From the NCBI GenBank assembly GCA_032173965.1, contig CM063284.1, positions 62,928,863 through 62,992,862 of the forward strand: DNA of 64,000 bases. Direction: 5' to 3'. Under the pieces are notes generated by a model. It worked only from the letters and a program-made list of their open reading frames with translations. It did no database searches and was not told where the DNA came from. The DNA is from Sitta carolinensis. Taxonomy: Eukaryota > Chordata > Aves > Passeriformes > Sittidae. The translations under genes and the position numbers were made by a program. Positions 47,761 through 60,527 of the stretch are shown here, piece by piece (position 1 is the first letter of the stretch; each line of letters opens with the position of its first letter).

Positions 47761-50700
47761 TCTGAGACACAAAAGATTGTGCAGCAAAGGCTGTTTCTGG
47801 ATGAAAAAAGGCCTCTCTTCCATAATGTTGTTTTTATACTCCAAGCTTGTGCATCTTAAGTGCAGGCCTAAACCCGTGCAGGAGTGGAGCTAAAACGCAG
47901 TGAATTCCTGTGCCATCCGTGAATGTTGCTGACACACAGCATGTGACAAGCTAATGTGAGCCTGTGCAGTCTCAGCTGTTATTCTCCATATCCCCACTTG
48001 CCCCCTTGTTAAGACCCCATGGACACAAAGTCCCAATTCCTCTGGGCTTTTGCCATTTAGGAACTGAATCTCCTGGTCATCACCACATGGTAGGTTTTTT
48101 TCCCTTATTTGTGTGGTAACTTCAATCTGGCTCATTTCTTACCATTCACTACTAAGAAATAGAGAAAAAAGGCAATAATGTTTGCCTAGGAAATGAAATA
48201 CTCTTGAAAACATAATCGCATGGATTAGGAAACAAAGACAAGCTTCCAAACAGTAAGTCTAGGGGCCAAATTTCACATATTGAGATCAGTGAGTGCTCTG
48301 CTCCCATGTCATTGTCATGTGCATCATCACGAGACGTCACATTTGCTGTGTGCCTCTAGCCTGCATTGTGGTGTAAATGTTGGCTTTTCCTTCAGAGGCA
48401 TCCATCCTCAAATGGTACTAGTGCATCTCAGCTCCTGTTTGAGATGTGATATGAAAAGATGGCATCTGGAACAGGATTATTCTGCACTATTTACATGCCA
48501 ATAAGTGACGCTCAAGACGTTTCCTGAGGATCTGGGACCAGCTGATGTCTCTTGCAGACTCCTAATTCCCCAGTGAATAACTGTGTGAGAGCTTTTTCCC
48601 TTCTTTTTCTGTCAAATACTTCTCCTACTGAGCTGGGAACAGGGTGTGGTTTGGCTGCCTTTAGCCCCTCAGAATTAGTGCCCATTAATGCCAGTAACTG
48701 CATTCCTACAAACTCAATTTCATGTCTAATTTTAATAGAATCCGCTTAAGATACAGGAAAACCTTCAATTAGCTCAGTTACTTTTGGGAAGGCAATGGTC
48801 ACTGAGCATGCTTGTAAAAGCTGAAAAACAGCCCTAGTGGGAATAGAAGTGGTAGGATTCTAGATTTAATAAAGGATTGCCCGGATCACTTCTAGTCTAT
48901 AGCTAAATAAGGAGGTATGGAAACATATCAACCCAACAGAAAGGACAGAGGAGTTAAGGAGCTTGAGAGTCAAAAAATTCCCATGCCCCCAGCTTTCTGA
49001 CCAGGAGGAAGTCACCTTTAATATCTCAGTATTCCTATCTGTATAATAGAGGATGTAAGACAGGCTCATGTTTGTTAAATCATGAGATTAGAAATGAAGG
49101 GTATTAAATATGTGCAATCTACATTGACTTGAATTGAGCTTTAAAAAGACTCTTTTAAATAACAATCTAATGCAGATTATATGTCTCTATATATATTCCA
49201 TAATAGCTTTTAGAAATACATGTCATGGCCTTTATTTATGATTTAATTGTGCTGGTGTCACCATGATGTGATTTCATTTGAATTATGACTCCAATGGGAA
49301 ATCAGCATGTCACCTCAAAGTCAGGAGAAGTCTTCAGGGGACAGTATAAGAGTGAGGCAATCTGGGAAGAAGATTTCAGAGTTGGGGCAAAATTAATGTG
49401 ATTTGATATAGTGACTGCAGCTAAGTGACACATTTTACTACCTGCACTAGTCAATAATGATCTACAGGAGCCCAATTTTGAAACTTTCTCCTTTTTTTTC
49501 TTGTCTTCACATATGATGTGACCTGACTTCCAGCTGTCTCATCCTTTATCCATGAGAATCTCTTACCTAGTTTTCAGTACCAATATTTCTATTGTATAGT
49601 TCACTAACCTTTTAACTGATAAACTAAGGTTGCACAAAGTAAGTTAAATAAGTGTTTTTGCATATCTCTGGTAAAGAGTATGTTAAAGGTTTGACGTTGG
49701 CACAAGGTCAGTGCTCTTATAACGATATATTGTTTTTAGTATCTGTTGTGAGATGTGACTAAACAGGCAGAAAGAGGCAGACTTGTCTACTGTTACTCAG
49801 TCAGCTAACAGCCAGTCAGAGAGAGACAATGAAAAAAAAAATATTTTATACTCCATCAAGATATTCAATAAATGCAGAAATTTGTCTTCTTTCCATACAT
49901 TTACAGGCTCCCAAGAAAGACTTAATAAATAAATGAATTAGAGAGACCTTAGAGGCATTAAATGGACAAAAATTTTGGTAATACTTTGTTGCCAGATATA
50001 GCTACTGTTATTCTCCTTCTTACTGCTATTCTCTGCCTATAAATTCTGTAAGAATCAAAACTTTTAGAAAGAGGATTGGCTTAATATATAGTTAAAATGC
50101 CAAATGACTGGAAGTGAGCCCAGGAAAAGGAGACTTTCCTTAATTTCTCCTTGAATTTCTTCTCAAGACAAAGGTTGGCAGCTCTGACACACAATCTTTT
50201 TTTTTCTTTTTTTTTGTTCACAATTCCATTATTTGTGTAGCATTTGTAAAATGTATTCTTTACAGCATCTCTGGGGATATATAAAAAATGTAAAGCTACC
50301 AAGTATTATAAACCTTGTTAGACTACTTCCTTGGAAGAAAACTCTTTACATTCCTCACAATAGCTGTCCTGTAGGGAAGAAATGGAGGAAGGAGAAAGGC
50401 TCTGTATCATGGGCTTTTTTCAGACCAATGGAAAAAGGAAGTTCCAGCAATTGGGTCTACAGCAATGCCTGTTTTACAAATCCATATTTTAAGTCTAAGC
50501 TGTAATGTGTTTGATAATAATGATTTGGTCTAAACACTTCCAGCTCTTGCCATCATGCACTGCCAAAGCAACATGGTCACACAGCTTGAACTGCTCGACA
50601 GAAATAAAGAGCCCACTGCAGACACTGATGCATTCATTTTATAGACTTTCTTTGATTAACTGCATGAAGTAAACACGAGAATATGCTTCAAGGCTTGTGC

Positions 50701-53700
50701 TACCCAAAGTGAGCTGAAGACATCACAAATCGCCACTCACAAAAGGATGAAGCAGGGGAAAACAACCCTCAGACTGGACCTTAATTCTACCTAGGGGACC
50801 AGATGTAGGCACAGAACTGCTAAAAACCCTCCCCACAGCTGTAGTTCTTGAATACCATGATTAGGGGCTATCCCTGCACAAAGTCTAGGTGATTCCTCCA
50901 GCTTAACAGCACTCTTAAGAAAAACTAGACATAGCTGAACAAAGTCATTGTTTTCATCTTTCTGGATGTACATCTGTTAGCAGAGATAATTGTTTCAATT
51001 CTCATTGGTTCTAAGAACTTGATAAATCATTCCAAATACATTTATATTTATCATTAGTTTTATATTTGCACATGTCTTAGGAGGATGTTGTAATAAATGA
51101 TATTAACTGCTATAAAATTATACAGTATCTCAAAACTTGACAGAAGACTATGTTGATATCTTTGAATGACAATGTGTCTTAATAACGTATAACATGCTGC
51201 TTATGGCTGTAATGTCCCGACATCTGTTAGTAATCTATCAAACATTTTAAATGTCACTACCCATGTTCAAAAATCTGAGCTACATAAGACCATGGGAATG
51301 ATAAGGAATAGAGAAAAAAGGGTGAGGAAACTCACTGATTTAATTAAGATGTATTCATAAGGTGTTCAGCAATTTCTCACAGTAGTAAAGACATTAAAAG
51401 AAATGCCAAGAATTTGCTGGCTGTGCCACACATCAGAAAGCAAAAAGCTGGGGAAGAATTTTGATTTAATTTTTTTGTTACACAAAATCCCAATAACACA
51501 GTGGCATAATACTGGAAAGTTTGAAGAAAATAACACTTCTCCATCAGTCAGACAAGGTGCTGGTGTATGAAGCACAATGTGCTGTTCCTGTAGAAAATAG
51601 AAGACAAGTTACCACATCCAACTCAATTCTCTCTCTCACTGTAGCATGAGAACATGATATTAATCATGTTGGGTCAAAATATTTACATTTAGAAATATTA
51701 ATTTGCTTCTTCCCAAGAGGTTCTCTAAGCCTTAATGCATTGCTATTTTTATTTCTTTGATTCATATCCTGCTAACTCTAAACAAACAAGCACTTGCACA
51801 TTTACAACCAATCCAAACATCCATTAAAACCTCATATCGTGAAACCCTGTTTCCTTTTCCTATCCACCTTATCATTTGGATCCATGACCTGGGGACACCT
51901 CTGGCCTACTTGATGGTGAAGCATCAATTTCCAAATCTGGAGCATTCAAGCACAAGGAATAATCAAGTACTTATCTTCTATAGTATTTGTGCAAACAACT
52001 TCACCCTGAGAAGGATGGCACATGGTTACACTTGGAGACACACACCACTGTTTTCAAGGAGCTAATGGAGAGAGAGGCAGTATGGAGAAAGGCAGGAAAT
52101 ATGTTGCCTTGGTGTGATTATCCTCCAGTCATGCTGGGTTTATGGTGATCCCAAAATAAGATACTTGAGCTTGTTTCCCCATGAAGACACTACTGAGTAT
52201 GTAGACTTCTCAAGCAGGATGTCTGGATAGAGCTGCAAGTGCACTCCTGAGGGTGACTGCTACAGAGAGATGCCAGCTGCACATTGAGTTGGGGTGATTT
52301 CAATGCATTAATTCTTTCTTCATCAGTGTCTGCCCTCTTTTTAGTTACCTAAAATCTAGTTACCTCTGTGCCAGCTCAGCGTCATCCAATGGACAAGAGC
52401 TGCCCTACCAGTGACCTATTTAGCTTCTGATAACACTCTAAATTATGTTCTTGGGAAAGGGACCAAACCCAGAGGGCAGTAGTGTAAAATTTACTTAGAG
52501 ATTTTTAATCCTTTCATTCAAATTAAAAGTGGATTGAGTACTATCCTGGGCAGTTACTAATCTGATGGATATTAATTCTAAGAGTGTTCATAGAATAATA
52601 TAAAAGACAGCAGTTCCAAATCAAGTGGCATATTATATATCAAACCACACCAAAACTGAGCTCTAAACATTTCTACAGCAGGGAATCCTGCCAGAGGCAA
52701 CCACCAGCTCACCTCTGTATCAGTTTCTGAGCTCTTTAGCAAGACTCTTCACTGAAAATTGTCACCAAGAGGTCCCAGATAGCTAGGTGTCTAAGCTCAT
52801 GTCTGTGGGATCAAACCCTTCCTGCCAATGCCAGAATGACAGAGATGCACAACAAGCCAAAGAGCACAACAAAATTATTTCCATGTCAGGTTTGAAAGCT
52901 GGTTTCTATTTACTGCACACTTAAACCTGGCACAAGGTGATTTTTTTTTTTTTATTCAAACCATAATCTTGCTGTTACTAATGGAAAAAATTATTTTAAT
53001 GCATCAAGTCAGCTCTTTTGCTGTATCCCCAAATAGTCATCTGAGATTTACACAAACCTTATCACATGCTAATTTTATCTTCCATTTTTGGTAATTGCTC
53101 CTAATAGGGTTACTTTGGAAAACAGCATCTTCTCCCTATGGGCTCCATTTTCCAGGATAATGAAACACACAGACTCTGCAATTTCCAAGTTTCCCACAAC
53201 AGTGGTGTGGCCAGGCATGCTGACAGGGTTTGGGAGCAGCCATGTGCACCATACCTTGACAAAAGAGGCACAGCCAGGCCTCCTGGCTGAAAGCTTGCAG
53301 GCACTACTTTTTTTCTCCCTCCTCAAGCAGAGTGGCAGAATGATGGAAAGGTGTAACAGCCCTGCTCTGCATCACGTCGCTCATCGTGCTGGGGGACAAT
53401 GCACAGCGCAATCTCTAAAAACTGCCTTTCTCCTCTAATTGCTTCCTTCCCTCCCACTTGTAAGCCTACTTCAAGTCCTCTTGAACATCTACAACACCAA
53501 ATACAAGGGAATGCCAGGCCTGCACCCACCTCCCTTGCTCCCAGAGGTGATCTAAAAAGGAATAATAAATTGCATGTGCGTGGTCCTTGTGCATCTTTAT
53601 AAGATGTAGAGATGCATGAAAGGATTTGTTCCTGATCCACTCAGTTATAAAGAGTCAATAAATATATTTAGAAGCAGTGCCTTTTGAGCTGTGTGAGGGC

Positions 53701-56700
53701 ACTTTGGTTTGGGGTTTCTTTTGTTAGAGGATTAGTGGGGTTAATGATACTACAAATGTGGTTAACTCTACTGTCAGAGGACATGGTGACTTGCAAGGGG
53801 CCCTGTGAAAGCATCTACTCAATTTCTCACTAAAGAGCTGTACCATTGATGATGTTATTGGAGCTTTCCCATTACCTGGGATGTTGGTCCACCTTGGCTA
53901 ACCAAAAAACCTACTGAAATGAGGATACATTTCAGTATCCTGAACCTGGTTTAGCTTCCCAGGATAAAAATGGTGTAGCAAATGGTTGATCTCACTGATA
54001 TGAAGTGGTGTGTAATGTCTTCAAGCAGAAAAGCTCCTGGGACTGTATGGTGTTAATAGCCTATTTAGAAATAGCAGTAGAGATTGGGGTTAACTAAGAA
54101 AATACTTAAAGCTGTCTCCACCTCGCAAAAATGTAGTCCTTATTTTTATGACAAAAGACTTCTTAGCTGCAAGTGTCAGCAATGTGTTCCTCACTCCCGG
54201 TATTTGTCTAATATAATTAAGTGTGAAGTAGCATTGCTGAAATGCAATATAAATTAATTCTTCATTCATAATGTATAGAAATAAGAAGGTATATTCATTA
54301 CTCCTCCATTTTTAAAGCATATTTTGGCATTTTCTGCAACAATTTCTTACTTCTCTGGTTCTTTGTTTGAAAAGTAGCATCCAACTAGCCATTTATAAAT
54401 GTGTTCTATCTATAGTGTTGTTTTAACCCTTCTCCATCTCCATGATGCATATAGTATATATTTTCCACTTGGCAGGAACAGATAAGCAAACATTTTGAAT
54501 CTGCAGCTGTTGATTATGCAGAGGGGAGGCTGGTACATTTTCCCTAAGGAAGCCTAGCAAGGTTTCTTTTCATTTCTTTTTGTTTGAGGCCTGCCTTTTT
54601 AGCCAGCAATTCACTCAGCACCTTGACCATGAATCCCTTGTAAACTGGCATTTGCTCAGCCTGTTTTTAGGCACAGTACTTAATACTGTTATTACGACAA
54701 TTCTAATTACTGAATGAGGGCCACCATGTGACAGGATTGTAGTTTATTATACTGGGGTGGGCCAAGTTGTAACAACATTTTGGGTCAGGCCAGGGTCTCA
54801 AGAGATCATTAAAATCTGAAGTAGACCACTTGACAGTTAATACCAGCACAGAACTGGATTTGATTCCTCTAATTCTGAAAGAAAAGAAAGCCAACTCCTT
54901 AGCTAGCCGCCTGGGCTGATTTTATGCAGCATTATTACTTTCTTCTTTTATCTGGCACAACGATGTGTTTGGATATTTACTGGTTTTTAGAAAAGACCAA
55001 GGCAAAGAAACCTTCACATGCTGGTGGAAATTAGTCTCTGGCTAGTGATAAAGCATTTTTTTTTTCCATTTCATGTTTTTAGCAAAAATTTCCCTAAAAG
55101 AAAAGAATAAAAAAAGGAGGGGGAGAGAGAAGAACTGTTTCATGAAAGATAAGGATTGATGAACTGACTTCCATAAAAACAGAATCTTTGATTCTTTGCC
55201 CAAATTTGTATCTAATTTGCTGAGATGAGCATTTTTACTTTCCCTTTCCACATCGCTCTACTGAATTACAGGAGACAGCATTAGGCATGGATTTACAGCA
55301 GCGCCAAAGATATTAAGTAAACATACCTTGGGCCCATCACTATTGCTTTTCTGCTTCTCTGATGTCACTGGGTTAAAACCTAAGGCAACTAAAAACTGTA
55401 TCTCTGCTCAGTACAAAGAGACTGGTCTAGAGGTATGTGAAGAAATACAGCTCATGTCCATTAATGTATTCATATTTGATAACTTATTTCTTAAGTTTCT
55501 AAACCAAAGCGGTACTGCCATACAAGTATGTACAAGTATGTATTTGAAGACTATTCTACCAGAAGGCAGCTGTAATGGGCTTAAGTTAACAAAACAACTT
55601 TGCTTTATCCCTTACCCACATCTGAAATCTCTAAACTGGAAACTATATAAATGGAGAGAGAGCAGAAAGGACTGGACTGAGCCATGAGGTTTGCATCTAG
55701 ATATGAATTCTCTCCAAATTGCTGAAACAAATCAAGAATGGATTTTTTTTAATTCAGTTTAGAGAAATAAGGGTAGGAAGTCATGCCAGAGTCATATACT
55801 GGAAAACTACTTAAAATAAAAGTGCCCCTTTGAATACAACTTAGTTGGTATTAATGTAAGTAATTCATCCTTCCCTCCTGAGTTTTTTCTTTCCTCACAG
55901 GCATTTCTCCATTTTCTTTTGATCTGTGCCTTCATCTCCTGGCTACCATAGTCATGTTACATTCCTTGGCAGCTGCTTCTCCCACAGATGATTTCTACCC
56001 TTTAGTGAGCCTGTGGCTACTGCTCATCTCCTGGTGTCAGCTCTACGGGAAAAGGACTTTCTTCATCATTGTGGCAACACATGACTTCACAACAGTGTCT
56101 TCATTGATGGGTAGGCTCAATGAACTCAAATGATTCTCCAGTGATAAATCATTAATGCCACAGGAGATGGGTCCATTGGGATGACCCAACAAAACACCTC
56201 ACCACTACCACACAGGGAAGCCTGTCCCACTCTCCCATCTGTCTCCCCTTCTCTCACTGCTTGGCTGGTGTCTCCAACACCCATCTTGCCTGTGTTTTAA
56301 CTGAGATGTGGAAGAGGTGCAAGAGGCTGGAGGCTGGTGGGAGGGGAGAGGAGGAGAAGAGGGAGCAAAGTGACAGTCAGCAGCACTGACCCATGAGATG
56401 CTTGGAACAGCAGTCTTGCTCAGGAAAATAGACACTGGGAAATCAAATAGAATTTTTTTTTTTCTCAGAGGCCTAAAATTAAAGGATCTGGAAACACACA
56501 AAGCTATGCATAAGTGAGAAACCAAGTCAATGGAACAAAGCCAATTTAAAATAACTAAGTAGGTTTGGTCCCTAAAGCTCATGAGTTATTGGCATGAAGT
56601 CTCTCCCCTCATCCTTTTGTTTTTCCTAAGGATCACTTCCACTGCCTTGTGCCTTCCTTCTGAGCCACTTTTGCACTGGTACAAAATGTCCCCTAGCAGA

Positions 56701-59700
56701 GTAAGACCTGACAGACACTTGAAGCCAAGGAAGATTCTTTTGCTCTCATCGTTTATACTCTGAGTGGGGCAGCAGGCTCCTTCAGTGCCAAGAAGGGAAT
56801 ATCAAATTAATCCAGGAATACACTGAAGGTATTGGCACATCTGCTGCAAACCCCTCTGGGCTCAGTCACACTTCAGAGAACTGCCTGCTTTGCCTGTCCA
56901 CAAATATAGTACAAGTGATTTAGACGCTGTGTTATGGCTGACAAAGTAGCCTTTCCCAAGCCTGCAAAGAGTTAACCTTGGCTAGCAGTGAGAAGGTGGG
57001 GGAGAAAACAAAAGACAGCTCATGGGGTGGAATTAAACCCCTGTGTTATTAAAACCCGTAAGGTCAGTATCATTGCTAGTTGAGCTCATAACGAGCCCTA
57101 GATTTTCCAAGCATTTTCCATGACCTTGTCTAATCCAAGCAAGGTGCTCCTGTAGTTGGTCACACTTGTATAGAAAGAGACTGGAATGAAAAGGAGAGGG
57201 AGGGAGGAGAGGGAGTGAGAGCTTGAGCCTCACCCTGAAAAGGATTACAGCACGTGCAGTTTTATTTCATGGTCTGCCAAATGCCCCTTGCTGTGTCTCT
57301 GAATGGAAAATTGGATAGAAGAGTGAGCTGGAATTTACAGAGCCTTTGAAAAGCAACTGGTGTCAGCATGTGCTCTAAATATGCCAAGTACTTTCAATAG
57401 AGAGAAGGCTTCTTTTGGGCTTTATGGGGCACATGACAGTAGGCAGAAGACAACAAACATTGCCCTGCTGTGACCCCAGCAGAGAGAGAAATCTTCCCAC
57501 ATCCCCCAACCTACGAGGCCAGCAGAAGGAAATACTATTTTTTTCCAGCGTGCATCTTGCCTCAGTGCTGCAACCAACATCTGCTAAATATGGCTTCAGA
57601 AATGCTCCTCTCCTGGATGAGATGGGAAGGTGGTGTGGCTTGCTGCGTTCTTACTGGGTGCTTGGTCCTCTGCTGCAATGGGTCTGCGGTGTGTCGCCAT
57701 TTCTTTCCTAGAATTTCGAGGGATAGACTATTTTTGTGCGTTTCTCAAGGTGAAAGGTCCCTCCACCTGGGGTTTCCAGCACCAGCTCTGAGAGGTGAGG
57801 GCTGGCAGCAGGAACATCACATCCATTGTATGGACATCCTATGCAGCTCGGCTGTGACCTTAGCTGGGCTGCATGGGTGTAAAGTGTCTCAGGTTTAGAT
57901 GAGCTTTCAGCCAAAGAAAGCCTTGTAAGAGGTAGTGCAGAACACCACTATAAATACCCAGTGGTTCCTACTGGAATACAACCCCCAATCTAAGGGAGCA
58001 CTGTGACCTGAAAGAAGAGGTGAGATCTGGGGTGGCTGCTGGCAGCAGAGGAATTCTGTTGCAGTGATGCCCATGTGTTTACAGGGAGGCTATATGTTAT
58101 TATTCCTTTTTCTTGTGAGCTTTGTTTATTGTTTTTGGAATGGGATAAAGAGAAGAAAATTTGGACTTAAAAATAACTTGTGCAGTCTGATGTACAAAGA
58201 TAATATACATAACAGCCTAAGACACAGACTACAGGAATGCACCAATATATATTTAATTCTGAATTATTTTTAGATGCATAAGAAGTATGGAGAGCTTGCT
58301 TCTCCAAGAAGGGGAGTAACTATGCTCAGGGGTGTTCTACCCAACTTCTGTAAAAATAACATGAAATTCTTGAGGACCCTTTGCACCAGGCTTGGAACAT
58401 GTTTTTTGCTTGAAGGAGAAACAAACATAGACTTACAATACTTGGCTTAGCAAAACACAGAATATTTTGGGTCAAAACAGAGAAGTTTCTGTAATGGAAA
58501 ATATTTACCGAAATATTCAAATGACTGAAAGTAATGCTTTGTAATATAAGCAGCAAGGCCACTTTCATTTTAGCATTGGGCAGGTCTGTGTCAGCAGCCT
58601 GTCCTTGTGAGAGATCCTGCTCTGTAACCATCTGACAGGCAAACCACCACATGCACAGATAGGAAAATGCCACATTGTTAGGGTTTAAGTTCCTAAAATC
58701 ACATCTGAAAGGAAAGAGAGGGGAGAGATAACATTTAAAAATTCCAGGGAGTTGCCATGTTTTTCCCACTGAAAACTGCTCATAAATAATCATCGTTTTC
58801 TACTCACATTCAGACTTAAAGATGTTAGCTTCACTGAGAAACAATGATAGGGAGTATGTTCAATAGAGTAGCTATGTTGTTATAATTGGAAACAAATACT
58901 GGTGAAAATGGATCTAAAGAGGCTTATGTTTCATTTGGCAAAACTTCGGCTTTGCGGAAATGTGATATTGTAGTACTTTGCAAGAGGCCAGACCAGAGTT
59001 AGAGTGTGAAAGGGTGCAGTGGAAGGGTAGAGATGCCTGACGGTGGTCTTCACACATTCCATACTAACATTTTCCTTGACTGACTCCTTCCGTATTTAAA
59101 ATACAGTTTCAGCTATAAAACATGAACATGAAAAAATGTGATTAATACTCTCATGCTATTTGTTCAAAGTAAGGAACACGAAGGGACAAAATTTTAAGCA
59201 AAAGTTAGTGATGATGATGATGGTGATGAGAGAAAGACTCAACAGATAAATGTGCAACAGCATCCTACAAGGGCTTTACTGTTTAGTCTCCCAGGCACTG
59301 TCAGCATGCTTTCAATGTGAAGTTTCTCCATAGAGTGGTTGCTATGATCAGGAAACAGCTCACTGTGCCCTCTGCATTGGCAGCACATCTTACAGCACAT
59401 TTGAAATTTAACTCAGTTTCAAATGGGATGGATGTTACACAGGTAGTATATTGTATACATGGCTATGCAAATTTCTTATCTAATTCTCCCACTTTCTTAT
59501 GTGGAGCTGGATGCAGGTAAAACATCAATCTGGGATTGAAAAGAAAAAACATGTTTTTCTAACAGCTGTGTCTTTGCTCTTCACCTTAATGCAGCCTTAA
59601 AACTTTTGGGGCTGAAAAAAAAAAAAAAAACCAACAAAATTGAGTGTGTTTTAGTATCTGGCTACCAGCAGCCCACATGCTTTCAGGTTATAAGCTTCTC

Positions 59701-60217
59701 AGAGACCACTGAGAAGCAGCTCTCCAGTTATTTCCAGCAACCATAATGAGGGCCAGATGCCAGGTTTACACTTCAGATGTGTCCAGAATGCCCCCACGAT
59801 GACACCACCATGCACAGCATTTTCACAGTATCCCCTTTGTGACTTTCTCTCCATGACAAACCCTGGTCTAGACAGCACTGGGCAAGAAATTCCCCTCTCA
59901 CCACTCCAGCCAGACGGCATTTATGATCACCTAGGATGTAATGCTAGTTTGAGACCTCTGAATAAATGAATTGGCACAGCTAAAGCTCTGCTGAGAGCTT
60001 GCTATGCTCTGGTCAGGTTCTGTCAGCTTCTGGGAAAAAAAAAAGCTCACTTTCCAGAAAAGTCTTCGTTTGTCAGCAGATAATAAAGTCTAAGTCGTAA
60101 ACCACACCATGCAGGGGTTAGGGTGGAGGATGCTCATTGAGGTGTCAGAGAATTGCCTGCTTTCTAGTGTCCCTCCTGCCAGGCCTTTTGCTGATCCTGC
60201 TTGAATTTGGTATGGAA

Positions 60218-60234
60218 GGGGGGGGGGGGGGGGG
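60218..60234 (+). repeat. G17 homopolymer
   Basis: Seventeen consecutive G, followed by CGAGGGGG. It could form a G-quadruplex; its exact length may be unreliable. Confidence 0.9.
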
Positions 60235-60501
60235 CGAGGGGGAAAACATTTCTCCTCCATGGCAGGCTGTGAAGTTATGCTGCCTGTGTAGCTTGAGTAA
60301 CCAAAACAAAACCATAACCAGGCTGCTTTTCTTCATTTAAAGGGGCTCAACTTCTGTAACAAAAACTAGACCTTCTTGTGAAACCCAGGCATGGTAAGCT
60401 TTTCCCTCTGGTGGTGTATCCAGTCCTTGCATTGGTCAGGGAACTGCTGCTCTGCCTTGTTGCACCATTCCTACAAGGAAGAAATGCGTAGCCCAGGCTA
60501 G

Positions 60502-60527
60502 GCCTGTTGTTTCAGCCTGTTGTTTCA
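60502..60527. repeat. 13-bp tandem duplication
   Basis: GCCTGTTGTTTCA occurs twice in direct succession in otherwise unique DNA. Confidence 0.95.

Noticed and set aside
57470..57898. 142-codon open frame on the + strand with Cys-rich stretches
   Set aside because: The cysteines show no regular spacing or signal peptide, and two other frames overlap it. Treated as chance.
58326..58793. 155-codon open frame on the - strand
   Set aside because: Composition is ordinary for AT-rich non-coding DNA and no family is recognisable. Not supported as a gene without transcript evidence.
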